Positions 1 through 12,418 are shown, numbered from the stretch's first letter. The stretch: 64,000 nucleotides of DNA from Phymorhynchus buccinoides (GCA_017654935.2 CM065690.1:28450799-28514798), one strand, 5' to 3'. The notes: a model not told the origin generated them from the letters alone. Translations and numbers: made by a program.

Positions 1-253
1 GTGTCCGGCGCGTGCAGCGAGGGATTTCCTTCGTAGTCGCTCCGCCGTCTGGGACGGCGAAGGAACTTCCCTGCTGGTGACAGAAACTCTCCCCAGTGGA
101 GAAGCCTCTACCAGGGGGCGATCTCCCCTCGGGTGTCGCGGATCTCCCCCTGAGGTTTGCACTATCAATCAGTAGGCCTATCGTTAAAAATTCGGGACTT
201 TTCTGGGGTTGCATTGCCTCCGGGGTCGTTCCCACCATCTTTATATCTACTAG

Positions 254-290
254 TGTCCCATACGTGTCTGTTTCAGACCGGAGGACGCTA
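254..290 (+). repeat. TGTCCCATATG hairpin motif, instance 1 (block 1)
   Basis: TGTCCCATACGTGTCTG, TTT, CAGACCGGAGGACG. The inner GTCTG/CAGAC pairs and the outer GTCC/GGAC pairs. It belongs to a longer dispersed repeat that also includes CCACCATCTTTATATCTACT upstream. Block 2 copy: 49681-49720, with a 2-bp insertion. Confidence 0.6.
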
Positions 291-1165
291 AATGGATTTT
301 CATTCCCCCTGAGGTGACGCACAACGCCTTCCCTGCGCGGGACGGGGAACAAGGTAAATCCACCGGCCTTACCTCCCCCGTCCCGGGCGGGCAAAGTATC
401 GTTAACCACCCCCATTGTACACCATCGTACACCCCCCCCCAGGGCTCTTGGCCCCCAAAACAAACTACCTAATCTAATTAGTGCCAAGCCTTAAAATACA
501 TTTTTAACTCACCCGCAGACTCAAAATATCAAACAGACATAACGTCATAAGTATACACATTAACAACAGCCAGTACTAGGCAGTAGATCCACAGGATTGA
601 AGGCCGGCGGTCAAGAACGTCACACCAAAAAGTAAAAAGAATGAAACATTAATTTCTACCACATTAGACACTAGAGATAAAAACATTACAAAGTTAACAT
701 CAAGTCAACACAGAAAAGAGCAACACCTTCCTCGTTACAATAAACATATATGTACAAGAGAAAAACATCACACACCATTCTAAGGCGTAACCTCCCTTGG
801 AAACATTTATGTTTTTAATCTTTTAAAAAAAAATCTTTCTAATCCACGAAAGTTCGGTTGTCAATATGTAAACAGATCTGCACGCATCTGTAAAAAATGT
901 TTATTTTAAAATCAAACCCTTTTTGATCCGATTTTAACAAAAAAAAGTTTTAAAAGTTTGTTTTTTACTCATGGCCCTGGAATTAGTTTGACAGTGGACA
1001 AGCAACCAGTTAGCAAAAAGTCCAGAAAGTGATTGTAATATACATCTGATCAATTTTAACCTCTTTAAACCGCAGCAGTATTTACATAAACATAAACATA
1101 CCCCATCATTATTAATTAATTCATTCTTGGTGCCCTTTCTCCATTACTTCATCCAAACAAATGTC

Positions 1166-1206
1166 TGTCCCATATGTGCCTTTAAGCAGGTCGGAGGACG
1201 TAAAAC
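1166..1206 (+). repeat. TGTCCCATATG hairpin motif, instance 2 (block 1)
   Basis: TGTCCCATATGTGCCTTTAA, GCAGGTCGGAGGACGTAAAA. The inner pairing is weaker (TGC/GCA). Block 2 copy: 50594-50634. Confidence 0.55.
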
Positions 1207-1302
1207 AAATGTCTATCTAGCACCAAAACTACTTGCCCCTAAGAGCAACTGTTATAAGGACGTAAAACCTTCTACAAACAATATCAACATAAATGCACTC
1301 AC

Positions 1303-1799
1303 CCACGAGTCACTTCAGTGACGACACAGTCCTCGTCTGTCGTCGTACCTGGGGAAGGAGGAGGCTGGACCACGACAGGGGTAAGGGATTCCAGGGGAAC
1401 AGGGGGTGGAAAGGGCATGACAGTGACGCCAGTGATGACACAGTCGTCATCGTCTGTCGTCATGTCAGGGGATGGAGGAGGCAGGACAGGGATGGGGGAT
1501 TCCAGGGGTGCAGGACATGAAACGGGCTGGACTGGTGCAGGGATGGGGTGGGGTTCCACTGGGGCAGGTACAGACGGACGACACAGGCCCCGGGCGGTGG
1601 GTCGCCTGTTCCTGGGCGCTGCCATGGCAGAGTAAGGAGAGGGGCGAGTGGTGGAGGAGGGTGGAGAGATGACCACGGGGAGGTCTGGGTTACACCGTTC
1701 CCGACACAAGCCCCGTGCTGTTGGTCTCCTGGTGGCTGCTTTCTTGGGCAGGAACACGGGCGCCAGGTCGGGCAGTTCCCAGGCGTTGGTCACGTCCAT
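1303..1799 (-). CDS. Minus-strand gene, coding exon 1 (copy 1, partial gene)
   Basis: Same exon as 50731-51227 with an identical protein, the same acceptor (exon start 1806) and the same GTGAGT donor at 1302. Only this exon is in the window. Exons 2-4 would lie left of position 1, at roughly -1060, -2740 and -6870 if the right copy is a guide. So this is either one allele of the same gene cut by the window edge, or a paralogue if the duplication is real. Confidence 0.75.
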
Positions 1800-2061
1800 C
1801 GTTGTTCTGTGGGGACAACAATGAACGTTGAATTTGTTATTGTTCATTGAATTAAATAGCATATCAAGAAACACTGATGGAGGAATAAGGATCCTAGGAT
1901 TCTCCTTCCTCCATCATCACAAGTCAGTGTTTATCAACAGGATCCAGCAGTCATCTCTTTTTTTCTTCTAGCATGTCAATATTTTGATCAGTCGTCAATC
2001 CTGTAGAGGGTAGGCCTAATTATTGTTATTAGCAGAACGTAGGAGCCCTAATATAATGACA

Positions 2062-2279
2062 TAGGGGAAGACGGGGTAAAAAGCGCATGGGCGGGTAAGA
2101 AGCCCACCCCAATTATCTCATGAAATGAAGCAAATTTCAGTCTCATTTTGCCCATGAGACGAGCGTTAATGTCTAGCATTCGTCTCATGGGCACATTTGA
2201 CTGAAATTTTCTTTATTTCATGAGATAATTGGGGTGGGCTTCTTACCCGCCCATGCGCTTTTTACCCCGTCTTCCCCTA
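2062..2279. mobile_element. Palindromic MITE, family A (copy in block 1)
   Basis: 218 bp including TA at both ends. The arms begin TAGGGGAAGACGGGGTAAAA, continue as near-perfect reverse complements for most of the length, and meet in a short asymmetric centre with a second inverted pair (CCCATGAGACGA). Ends plus TA flanks suggest mobilisation by a Tc1/mariner-type transposase. No ORF. Confidence 0.85.
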
Positions 2280-2805
2280 CATTTTGTGCAAACTTTTGCC
2301 AAAGGCAGCCGATGAAAAGGATTCTAAACAAATATCAGATAATGTTTCTGATTAGGAGGATATGTAATTAAATCTGAAAGGATTCAAAAGACAGACCTGC
2401 AAATAGACCAATCTAATCTCCATGTGTCTGTCTGTCTTTCTGTCTATATATCTATCTGCCTCTATCTCGCCCCCCACACCCCTCTCTTTCTCTGTCTCTG
2501 TGAGAGCGCGCGCGTGCGTGTATGCGTGTATATCAGTGATCTCCTTTTTAAATATGCTTTATTTTTTTAAAGGCAGATGATTGGGGTACGGGCCTGTACT
2601 TCACATTCTCCAGGCTACGGGTACGGGGCTCAATCGTGGGACGCAAAAACTGTGCGCAATTGTCTGACATGTTCCTAACCCTATCCCTAACTGTATTCCT
2701 TACCACTAAGATGCGCTAAATACACGAGATAAGAAAATGCATTTCTTGACGTAAAATTCGACTAGGAAGAGTTACTATCCCTGAACATGGTCAGAGTGTT
2801 GCATC

Positions 2806-3095
2806 TCCCCCTCTCTCTCTCTCACTACGCCCAACTAAGAATAGCGCGTGATAAGACCCTAGCGGACTCATTCCCCCCTCTCTCTCTCTCTCTCACTACG
2901 CCCAACTAAGAATAGCGCGTGATAAGCCCCTAACGGACTCATTCCCCCCCTCTCTCTCTCTCTCTCTCTCACTACGCCCAAACTAAGAATAGCGCGTGAT
3001 AAGCCCCTAGCGGACTCATTTCCCCCCCCCCCCTCTATCTCTCTCACTACGCCCAACTAAGAATAGCGCGTGATAAGCCCCTAACGGACTCATCC

Positions 3096-3126
<31 letters not shown>

Positions 3127-3308
3127 ACTACGCCCAACTAAGAATAGCGCGTGATAAGCCCCTAGCGGACTCATCCCCCCCCCCCCCTCTCTCACTACGC
3201 CCAACTAAGAATAGCGCGTGATAAGCCCCTAGCAGACTCATTTCCCCCTCTCTCTCTCTCTCCCTCACTACGCCCAACTAAGAATAGCGCGTGATAAGCC
3301 CCTAGCGG
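2806..3308. repeat. Seven-unit satellite of a foldback-arm monomer (block 1)
   Basis: Seven copies of CACTACGCCCAACTAAGAAT, AGCGCGTGATAAGCCCCTAG, CGGACTCAT. They are separated by CT tracts and C runs, with units about 65-80 bp. Minus-strand open frames over it are repeat artefacts. The last unit runs on as the single-copy arm (GGTTGAACTGCCCTCTGGCG). Confidence 0.85.
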
Positions 3309-3642
3309 TTGAACTGCCCTCTGGCGGTCAATTTATCGTCCTAAGCTGCCCATTAGAACTAGGGCCTTTACGTTAATGATTATTTCTGTCTGCGTGCATG
3401 TCTGACAGTGAACAAAAATATATTCCACTTCAGCACTGAATTACTGAACCGATCTTAACGAAATATGGTAGCCTGTCGTCATGGCCCTATAGTTGGGCCC
3501 AATAATGCCCGATTCTTGGTGTTGAGACATAGGGAGAATGAATGAATGAATGAATGACATTTAATTGAATTAATTTTTATGTTTTAGAAACTTGTCTGCC
3601 TGCTACTTCATAACTGTACAAATGTTGTTTTTGATAGATAAA

Positions 3643-3644
<2 letters not shown>

Positions 3645-3731
<87 letters not shown>

Positions 3732-3761
3732 CAGTGTGTATGTGTGTGTGTGTGTGTGTCA

Positions 3762-3798
<37 letters not shown>
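3645..3798. repeat. GT microsatellite (block 1)
   Basis: About 150 bp of (GT)n, interrupted by one extra T and two ACA breaks. The block 2 counterpart at 53070-53222 lacks the extra T. The reading frames over it are low-complexity artefacts. Confidence 0.95.
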
Positions 3799-3800
<2 letters not shown>

Positions 3801-3949
3801 GATGTTTAATATGTTGGGGTCTCTGTGCATGTGGGCATTTCTCACTCTTTCACATGGTGGCACGGTGATGGGCAAGTTACATTGTGACTGGCCTGTCACT
3901 CCGTTGCCGTGGTGGGGGTGGGGGTGCTCACGTGTACAGACACCCCTAT

Positions 3950-4145
3950 TAGGGTGTTCGCCTCTATTGTATTTGATTCTGTTTTTGCTTTTTGTATTGA
4001 TCAATTGCAAGACACATTTCCTTGGTTTTTTTTTTTAAAGATCAGGACAATAAAATGATTGAAAAATGATTGATTGATTGAATGAATGAAGATCAGGACA
4101 ATAAAATGATTGAAAAATGATTGATTGATTGAATGAATGAATGAT
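3950..4145 (+). mobile_element. LINE/SINE-type 3' end with GATT/GAAT tail
   Basis: AT-rich 3' end finishing in AAGATCAGGACAATAAAATG, then GATTGATTGAATGAATGAAG. The last 54 bp or so are tandemly duplicated (about 4039-4092 and 4093-4143). The simple tail after an AATAAA-like signal is typical of non-LTR retrotransposon 3' ends. Same in block 2 at about 53374-53568. Confidence 0.5.
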
Positions 4146-5020
4146 GTCTTGTGTTAAGCAGTATAAGCCCATCCACAAGGGGGGCTGCGAATTGGAAAAA
4201 ACTGACCAATAGTTGGCCTTTCCCATTTATTTATTTCTGTCAAATTGTCTTTTTTTTCCCTCTTTTTTCTTTCTTGTTTGTTTATTAATTTGGGAGGGGG
4301 GTAGGTCTTAGATTCTGCATGGGATAAACTAACCCAACAGCAACAAACAAACACAATTGCTGGCTTGCAGTTATGTCATCAGTGTCACTAGTCACAATCA
4401 CTGAGGTCAAACAAACCAGCCTACCACAGAAGTGAAAGCTTACCCCAGCGGGGTGGGGGGTGGGGGTAACTGTAACTGGCTTTGAAATACAGTGGATTCC
4501 TCATAACTCAAAAACTGATAACTCAAAAACACTGGATAACTCACAATGATGTGCTGGTCCCAATGTAGTAATCCTTTGTCTATGTTAAAAAGTCTTTTCA
4601 TATTGGCTATCTCAAAAGTAAAATATTAGTCCTTTCAATTTTCAGTTAAGCGATTTTCACTGTATATAGATTTAAGTGCTCAATATACACGGGAAGAACC
4701 GATAAATTGAGCATGGAGGTGCTAATCTACATCTTTGCCGACAAATCGATGTACACTGCTTTCGCATTTTTCCAAAATGGCGGACAATGAAACAAACACC
4801 ACGCAAACAAAAATGTTTTTATAATACATTTTAGAAAGTTATCATTGACCTCTCAGTATTAAGTAATGCACACTTTCTGTATGCTACCAATGGCCTCTGA
4901 ATGTATTCAGGGTCGAATCCTTCCCAAAATGGCAAACAATTCGAATTTGGAAAGGGGCATCAGTTCACGTGGGGTATATTTTTCGCAACACTGGAAGTAC
5001 ATTTAGGGGAAGAGGACGGA

Positions 5021-5739
5021 CATGTGGGTGAGGAATAATCTGCTGACCCTAGGGAAGGGGACGGACACGTGGGTGAGGAATAATCTGTTGACCCTAGGGG
5101 AAGTGGACGGATACGCGGGTGAGGAATAATCTGCTGACCCCGCAGGTTCATTTGGTTTGACGACGAGGGGAGAGTAACTGTTTATCGCATTACGAAATGT
5201 GGGTGAGGAATAATCTGCTGACTCTAGGGAAGGGGGCGGACGGCCGGACACGTGGGTGAGGAATAATCTGCTGACCCTAGGGGAAGTGGACGGATACGCG
5301 GGTGAGGAATAATCTGCTGACCCTGCAGGTTCATTTGGTTTGACGACGAGGAGAGAGTAACTGTTCGTTGTCAGTGTCCCTTCTACCATCCTAGTTGAAC
5401 AGCCTACAGTACAGTTCAAAATTTGGCCTAGTGTTTCTTAGCTTGCCTCGTGATTCAATCTCCTTGTGAGAACGTTTCTCTTCATTTATTTTGAACGACC
5501 TTCCTTCTGAACTTTGTGAATATTCGTTTCTCTTCATTTATTTTGAACGACCTTCCTTCTGAACTTTGTGAATATTCGTTTCTCTTCATTTATTTTGAAC
5601 GACCTTCCTTCTGAACTTTGTGAATATTTGTTCACAAACTATAAGACAAATTCAACGATTAACTGTGAGGGGGAAAAAGAAGAGAAAAACGTCAGCCAGC
5701 ACCGGAAAAAAGGTTAGTGTTAAAACCGATCTCTCTCTC

Positions 5740-5788
<49 letters not shown>

Positions 5789-5870
5789 ATGACACATGTA
5801 ATCTTTGTTAATCATGAACCAAGATTACATGCGAAAGTACTAGGACTTCTACACGTGTGTAACTTCGCCG

Positions 5871-5911
<41 letters not shown>

Positions 5912-6877
5912 AGTTTTTCTTCACAAATGTTTTACTTTATATCCCTCTTAGCTGGAAGTTTTCAATAAAGCTTGAAACTTGACACGTGACTTAAACTTGA
6001 GTATGGGTGTAATCAAATTATTTTGTGTCAGTGAGTTTTATTCAGTTGGCTTGTAGTCATTTGTAGTTATCATTGCACGACTAGGTTGGCCACGTGTTTC
6101 TTTGAGTTAGCTTATATGCTCAGTTAATTACGGTGCGACTTTCTGTTTATCGCATTACGAAATGTGGGTGAGGAATAATCTGCTGACCCTAGGGAAGGGG
6201 ACGGACGGCCGGACACGTGGGTGAGGAATAATCTGCTGACCCTAGGGGAAGTGGACGGATACGCGGGTGAGGAATAATCTTGCTGACCCCGCAGGTTCAT
6301 TTTGGTTTGACGACGAGGGGAGAGTAACTGTTTATCGCATTACGAAATGTGGGTGAGGAATAATCTGCTGAGCCTAGGGAAGGGGACGGACGACCGGACA
6401 CGTGGGTGAGGAATAATCTGCTGACCCTAGGGGAAGTGGACGGATACGCGGGTGAGGAATAATCTGCTGACCCTGCAGGTTCATTTGGTTTGACGACGAG
6501 GAGAGAGTAACTGTTCGTTGTCAGTGTCCCTTCTACCATCCTAGTTGAACAGCCTACAGTACAGTTCAAAATTTGGCCTAGTGTTTCTTAGCTTGCCTCG
6601 TGATTCAATCTCCTTGTGAGAACGTTTCTCTTCATTTATTTTGAACGACCTTCCTTCTGAACTTTGTGAATATTCGTTTCTCTTCATTTATTTTGAACGA
6701 CCTTCCTTCTGAACTTTGTGAATATTCGTTTCTCTTCATTTATTTTGAACGACCTTCCTTCTGAACTTTGTGAATATTTGTTCACAAACTATAAGACAAA
6801 TTCAACGATTAACTGTGAGGGGGAAAAAGAAGAGAAAAACGTCAGCCAGCACCGGAAAAAAGGTTAGTGTTAAAACC

Positions 6878-6938
<61 letters not shown>

Positions 6939-7034
6939 CTCTCTCTCTCTCAATGACACATGTAATCTTTGTTAATCATGAACCAAGATTACATGCGAAA
7001 GTACTAGGACTTCTACACGTGTGTAACTTCGCCG

Positions 7035-7087
<53 letters not shown>

Positions 7088-7140
7088 TTCTTCACAAATG
7101 TTTTACTTTATATCTCTCTTAGCTGGAAGTTTTGAATAAA
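5021..7140. repeat. Tandem duplication of a 1.15-kb unit containing smaller repeats (block 1)
   Basis: Two units offset by 1150 bp (5161 matches 6311; units run about 5021-5975 and 6141-7140). Each contains several copies of a ~47-bp repeat (GTGGGTGAGGAATAATCTGC, TGACCCTAGG), three copies of a 52-bp repeat (5473-5628 in unit 1), two CT microsatellites and an AATAAAG near the end. In block 2 the units lie at about 54440-55373 and 55531-56497, with an offset of 1122. Confidence 0.88.
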
Positions 7141-7605
7141 GCCTGGGTCTTTAAAAGGATTGCATCGTTGTTTCTACGTGTGCGCGTGGGATCAATGGCT
7201 CAAAGACACATGTTTGAAGTCTCTTTCCCTGCTTTCACTTCTCTTTCAAGTTTCCGCTCTTGGTTTGGCGGGGGCGGGTATGGCTTAACACTAGCTTGGA
7301 AAGAAAGGAAAAGAAAGATAGTGAAACAGAAACAAATATATAAAAGAAAGAAAAAAAGAAAGAAAGAAAGAAAGAAAAACAACCCATACTCAGTATATAC
7401 ATCTGTATTGTTACTACTTCGGGACTTTCCCGGTGTTGCAGATAGACCCCCCAAAAAAGTGTTATGAGCAAACTCTCGGGACTTCTGGTACCAATATGAG
7501 TTGAACTCAAGAAATCACATTATATAGTTATTGAGTAGTAAATATTGTTGTTTATGGCCATCAGTGAGTGTCCTCGGCCCACGATCGTGGAACAAGTTTC
7601 ATACA

Positions 7606-7847
<242 letters not shown>

Positions 7848-8097
7848 CTTACGTCCTAATCACTTACCACGATCCCTCGGGGGCAAAAGAAACAATTGAC
7901 ATGGCAATTACCTCAAGAGGCAACCAGTGTACTAACAAAAGACCATCCCAAGATGTGGTCCATCCCAGTTTCCTTGTTAATTAGAATAGGCCTTTCTTCC
8001 CGTGTCATATGGGAGCCAATAAGCCAGAAGAACGGGGAATTAATTCAGCCGACTGTGCTACGTGTCACTAAACCGAATACAACCTTTAAAAAAAATC

Positions 8098-8101
8098 ACA
8101 C

Positions 8102-8150
<49 letters not shown>

Positions 8151-8170
8151 CCACGCGCGCACACGCACAC

Positions 8171-8216
<46 letters not shown>
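8098..8216. repeat. CA microsatellite (block 1)
   Basis: Mostly (CA)n with CGCGCACACG interruptions. The block 2 counterpart at 57447-57566 has a single CG interruption. Confidence 0.95.
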
Positions 8217-8219
<3 letters not shown>

Positions 8220-8404
8220 CTACCTACCTCTTACGTTCTAATCACTCACCACGTTCCCTCGGGGGCAAAACAAACAATTGACATGGCAATTACCTCAAGA
8301 GTGTAACAAAAGACCGAAACATCCCAAGACTTGGTCCATCCCAGTTTCCTTGTTAATTAAAGTCTCCCTGGCTGCCCACCTTATTATCTTTGACAATGGA
8401 CGCG

Positions 8405-8810
8405 TGATAGACGATTTTCGGAGAAAACAACCTAGGGAAGAGCACTTCGTGAAAATTACAGTTAATTACCTCGACTTACTCGGTCAAAACCATAGCAACA
8501 ATGGCGTCGAAGCTTGAAATCGCAGGGCGCGAGTCAGCGACTTGCAAACATTATTTATTTGTTTTGGAAAAATGAGGGGCCAGTATCCGCAAACCGAGAG
8601 AACTTGCAAAATGTGACGTAAAAATAAACATTACGTCAAATGTAGAATGTCGCACGGTGTTCTAAGTGATGTAAGTCACACGAGGCGAGAGCTGGGGATC
8701 TACCTGATGGTAGAGTAGCTTCCCCTGTTTGACTGATTGAATTAGGCAAGATCACTCCCACACACCATGAAATTACTCCCCTTACTCATTTCCGAACAAT
8801 TCCTATTGGG
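8405..8810 (-). repeat. Dispersed ~400-bp repeat, family B (block 1, inverted copy)
   Basis: Matches the reverse complement of 11423-11808 and 29246-29588. Shared landmarks are ATTGTTCGGAAATAATTAAG-like sequence, GGTCAAACAGGGGAAG, GGTTTCAAGC and CCGAAAATCGTCTATT. Block 2 counterpart: about 57755-58160. No TIR or ORF seen; class unknown. Confidence 0.75.
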
Positions 8811-9883
8811 CTTATAGCAACAGTATAGTTTTATTAAAAAACAGTTGTTACATTCTATAGAATCCCTCCAGCATTGAAATCGGTCTTCGAGGTGGATGTA
8901 TTGTAGGAATAACTACTTTTCCTTGTTCTTCTTCGTCTTGATGTCTGTATCTGGTCTTCACCATGCCCTCTGATTTACGCTTTAAATGGGGATAAAGCTT
9001 TTTTTAATTTTTAGATCATCATAAACAAAATGCTACATTTCAGTGTTGTTGTTGGGTTTTAAAAAAACAATACTATTTTCAAATTATAACATCTGAATCA
9101 TAACAACATCAAGAGATAGAGAAAGACACTGTTCTTTAACTCTGAACAAAATCGGATTTAAAAAAGAAAGAAAAAAAAGCTATTTATTTTTACAAGCAGG
9201 GAAGGTATGAATTGTTCGGGTAAGATGTTTTAAATTCGCGGACTTCAAATTCTTTTAAAATATTATTGTTGTGAAGGATGTTTCTCTTTTATTCAGGACA
9301 GCAGTCTTTTGCTTTTTCTTTTTGTTGAGAAAAAACAAAGAGGTTTCTTATCTTTTGACGCTAATGTAATCCCTTGCCATGTTGGACACGAGCGGTCAAG
9401 ATAATGACAACGCCTTGTCGCGTGGGAAAGAAGTACGCGATCAGTGACTGACTAGTGGACGATATGCAGAAGTGAAGTAATGACGGTAACTCTCAAGGAG
9501 GTAAGAAAGTCGGCCCCAGCCTCTACCTACCTACCCCTGGGCAGTCGCCCCTCTTCTGGAGTTTCTACACCTGGCTGTTATTGTAGCATTGTCCTCGCTA
9601 AGCAATCAGTGACTGACTTGGACACTACATTAAAAAGAGCACCCTTAGGGTAGGGAACCATTTCGTCGTCTTCTCTGGTTTGGTACGCAACCAAGACGAT
9701 TCATTCAGTAGTCCGAAGCAGATCGAGACTCTACGAATTTTATTTTGTCCGGTAATTTTCTTCTCTGAAGTTTTTCTGGAGTTCCAGGATAAGTCTTTGT
9801 TTTTGATTGTTGTGCTGTGGATTGTGGTACTTTGAGAACATACCCTCAGTGAATTTTAACCAAACTATTATGAAATTTAGCAT

Positions 9884-10048
9884 TTGCGACATTGAGCGAA
9901 TTTTTTTAAAATTTCACTTTTTTCCGTAATGTCATGAAATATGAACGATTTGAGTACGGAAAAGTGTTTCAAATACGGAAAAAAGTGAAATTGCGTTCAT
10001 CCTTAATGTCGCACTGCTAACTCATAGTCGCGAGCGAAGTATTTACAC
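9884..10048. mobile_element. Relative of the 27169 MITE (block 1), partly deleted
   Basis: Shares TTGCGACATTGA, AATTTCACTTTTT, AAAAAGTGAAATT and CTCATAGT-GCGAGC in the same order as the 27169 element, but lacks the outer arms. Counterpart in block 2: 59239-59398, with a 5-bp difference in the loop-proximal right arm. Confidence 0.55.
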
Positions 10049-10458
10049 GATGCTACTTTTCTGTGTCACAATCACAACATGATATTTATTCGTCCAATAT
10101 GGAAATGTGTGTGTGGTGGCACGTAAGAAGTTCTGAGAGGTCTCTAAAAAATTGGGGAAAAAATTATATTCGGAGTTCCAGGGTAATATTTTTTGTTATG
10201 AAGGATGTTTCTCTTTTATTCAGGATAGCAGTCTTTTTCTTTTTTGTTGCTAAAAAAAGAAGACTTATCTTTAGACACTACCTTGCCATGTCAGGCTCGA
10301 GCGGTCAAGATAGTGGTGGACAATGCATAAGTGCAGTAAAAAAAAAAAAAGAAGTATTTGTCAACTCTGATTTTTTTTCCGGAGTTCCAGGATCTTTGTT
10401 TTGGATTGTTGTGCTGTGGATTGTGGTACTTTGACTTTGAGAAGAACTGAAAAATGGT

Positions 10459-10500
10459 GTTTTACGCTCTCTCGGTCTGGAACAGACACATATGGGACAT
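10459..10500 (-). repeat. TGTCCCATATG hairpin motif, instance 3 (block 1)
   Basis: Minus strand: TGTCCCATATGTGTCTG, TTC, CAGACCGAGAGAGCGTAAAA. Upstream it shares the CCACCATCTTTATATCTACT stretch of instance 1. Block 2 copy: 59807-59848. Confidence 0.6.
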
Positions 10501-10688
10501 TAGTAGATATAAAGATGGTGGGAACGATCCTGGAGGCAATGTCCGGAGGCAGTGCAACTCCAGGAAAGTCCCGAATTTTTAACGATACAGATGTATAATT
10601 ACATAGTTAATGGTACTTTGAGAACATACCCTCAGTGAAATTTAACCAAACTAAGTATGATGTTTTTTCTTTCCTGACGAAAAATGGA

Positions 10689-10730
10689 GTTTTACGTCCT
10701 CTTGGTCTGAATCAGACACATATGGGACAT
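10689..10730 (-). repeat. TGTCCCATATG hairpin motif, instance 4 (block 1)
   Basis: Minus strand: TGTCCCATATGTGTCTG, ATT, CAGACCAAGAGGACGTAAAA. Block 2 copy: 60037-60078. Confidence 0.6.
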
Positions 10731-10879
10731 TTGTAAATACAAATATGGTGAGAACAATACTGGAGGCAATGCCCGGAGGCAGTACGAAACCAGTAAAGTC
10801 CCGATTTAAAAAGTTTTTAATACAGATAGCTGTATCGGTGACCACGCCTCGGTTAAACCTCATCGGCTATGGGTTTTTG

Positions 10880-10899
10880 TTTGTGGCTCAAGCCACAAA
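10880..10899. repeat. Perfect short palindrome
   Basis: TTTGTGGCT-CA-AGCCACAAA, followed by a GTCGGTCGGTCGGTCTGTCG run (10916-10937). This looks like the terminus of an undetermined DNA element. A GTGCCACAAACTATTGCG relative is at about 11247. Block 2 copy at about 60228-60247. Confidence 0.7.
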
Positions 10900-11422
10900 C
10901 CTATAACTCACTTTGTCGGTCGGTCGGTCTGTCGGTCCAAAATTGTCGCACATTTTGACAAAATTGTCGCACTTCAAATCGAGGCTACACTTCTGGCCGC
11001 TCTTTAAAATGATGTATTTTAAAAGCGTACAAAATAATAAACATACGTAATACAGACACAACAACAGACACGACGAGTATGCGGTGCTTCTTTCAATGAG
11101 TATAAGTAGGATACATAGTTTTAAATGTTTTCCAAAAGATATAAAAAGTTACGAAATGGTGCAGAGATAACATTCTGGTTTACAGATTAAAATGATTGAA
11201 AAGCCAGGGGAGGTAACTCATGATTGGAGTGGTAAAAATAGACCGCGTGCCACAAACTATTGCGATTTCGCGCTTGTTTTTTAATAGGTTTTTTTTACCC
11301 TTTAGCTAGTTGTCGTGAGCTATTGCGAGGTTATAGTCGGTTTCTCTCAAAGTTCTGAGAAGTTTCTGGAAAATCGGGAGAAAAACAAATCGGGAGTTCC
11401 AGAGTAAAAATTGTTTTCAATA

Positions 11423-11808
11423 GAAATTGTTCGGAAATAATTAAGGGGAGTAATGTTATGGCCTGTGGGAGTGATCTCGCCTAATTCAATGGGTCAAACA
11501 GGGGAAGTTACTCTACCATCAGGTAAGTCCCCAGCCCTAGCTTCGTGTGTTTGAGGAGACACACAGCCTGCAGAACCCAGTGCGTCATTTTAAAATTAAT
11601 GTAAATATTGTTTCTATCACTTTGTAGCAACTGGCCACCCCTTATTTTTCTATTTAAAAAAATGTTTGCAAATCGCTGACTGGCATCCTCATGATCCTGC
11701 GGTTTCAAGCCATGCCGCCATGGTTGCTCTAGTAAGTAATCAACTATCATTTTCACGAAGTGCTCTCCCCTACTTTTTTTTTCTTCTTCCGAAAATCGTC
11801 TATTAATA
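11423..11808 (+). repeat. Dispersed repeat, family B (block 1, direct copy)
   Basis: Full-length plus-strand member: ATTGTTCGGAAATAATTAAG at one end and CTTCCGAAAATCGTCTATTA at the other. Block 2 counterpart: 60771-61157. Confidence 0.75.
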
Positions 11809-11992
11809 GTATTATTGTGCTTTGGTTTTTTTTATAGCTTCAGAACACGGCCCTCACTATCTCAATTTCTGAGAATATTTCTGGAAAATCGAGGTTTTTT
11901 CGGAGTTCCAGGATCATTGTTGCGCTGTGGGTTACAGGATTGTGGTAGTTTTGTAGCATACCCTCCGGGCAAGGGCAATTGAGTGGTAACCC

Positions 11993-12418
11993 TATTATTA
12001 TTCTTCGATCGCTCAGACAGTTTCCTGTCAATTATGAGCGCAGATGCATCATGCTGCCATTATGCGCCTAAGTAAGAAATAATGAGGCTCAGCACTGATG
12101 TCCGACTTCGGCTCGAGTTTCCTGTCAATTATGAGCGCAGATGCATCATGCTGCCATAATGCGCCTAAGTAAGAAATAATTAGGCTCAGCACTGTGTCCG
12201 ACTTCGGTTGGAGGAAATCTTTTTGAAAGTGTTTCTTGAAAAAAAACGCAGAAAGATAGTAGAATGATGACAGCAAGCAAAGGGAAAAGGCAGAGTCAAA
12301 GAGAGTGACAGATTAAAGGAAGTTACAAGCACAGAACTCCCAGAAGGTGGGGGAACTATTGATACAAAAGACCCCCCCCCCCCCCTCGGTATCCCCAACG
12401 GGGTGGGGGGTGGGGGGT
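11993..12418 (-). mobile_element. Retroposon 3' end with GAA-type tail (block 1)
   Basis: On the minus strand it runs from CCCCACCCCGTTGGGGATAC through a TCTGGGAGTTCTGTGCTTGT segment to GTCTGAGCGATCGAAGAATA. A piece of about 98 bp (from 12019 and from 12117) is tandemly duplicated. Block 2 copy: 61342-61750, with an 11-13 bp deletion in the second piece. A related element lies at 42012-42338. Confidence 0.65.

Larger units (their letters stand above)
9267..10660 (+). repeat. Diverged internal direct repeat (block 1)
   Basis: 9267-9420 resembles 10190-10335 (GAAGGATGTTTCTCTTTTAT, CGAGCGGTCAAGATA). 9770-9865 resembles 10380-10440 and 10610-10660 (GGAGTTCCAGGAT, GATTGTTGTGCTGTGGATTG, CATACCCTCAGTGAA). 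So a ~0.6-kb stretch is partly repeated about 0.9 kb downstream. Same in block 2. No gene seen. Confidence 0.6.

Noticed and set aside
1318..1850. Plus-strand Gly-rich frames opposite the coding exon (also 50746-51278)
   Set aside because: Shadows of the GC-rich minus-strand exon. The minus strand has acceptor, ATG, donor and phase agreement.
5620..5811. Frame beginning MNICSQTIRQIQRL in the tandem units
   Set aside because: The listed start is not an ATG (TTG) and the frame runs into the CT tract. Kept only as a possible transcribed non-coding unit.
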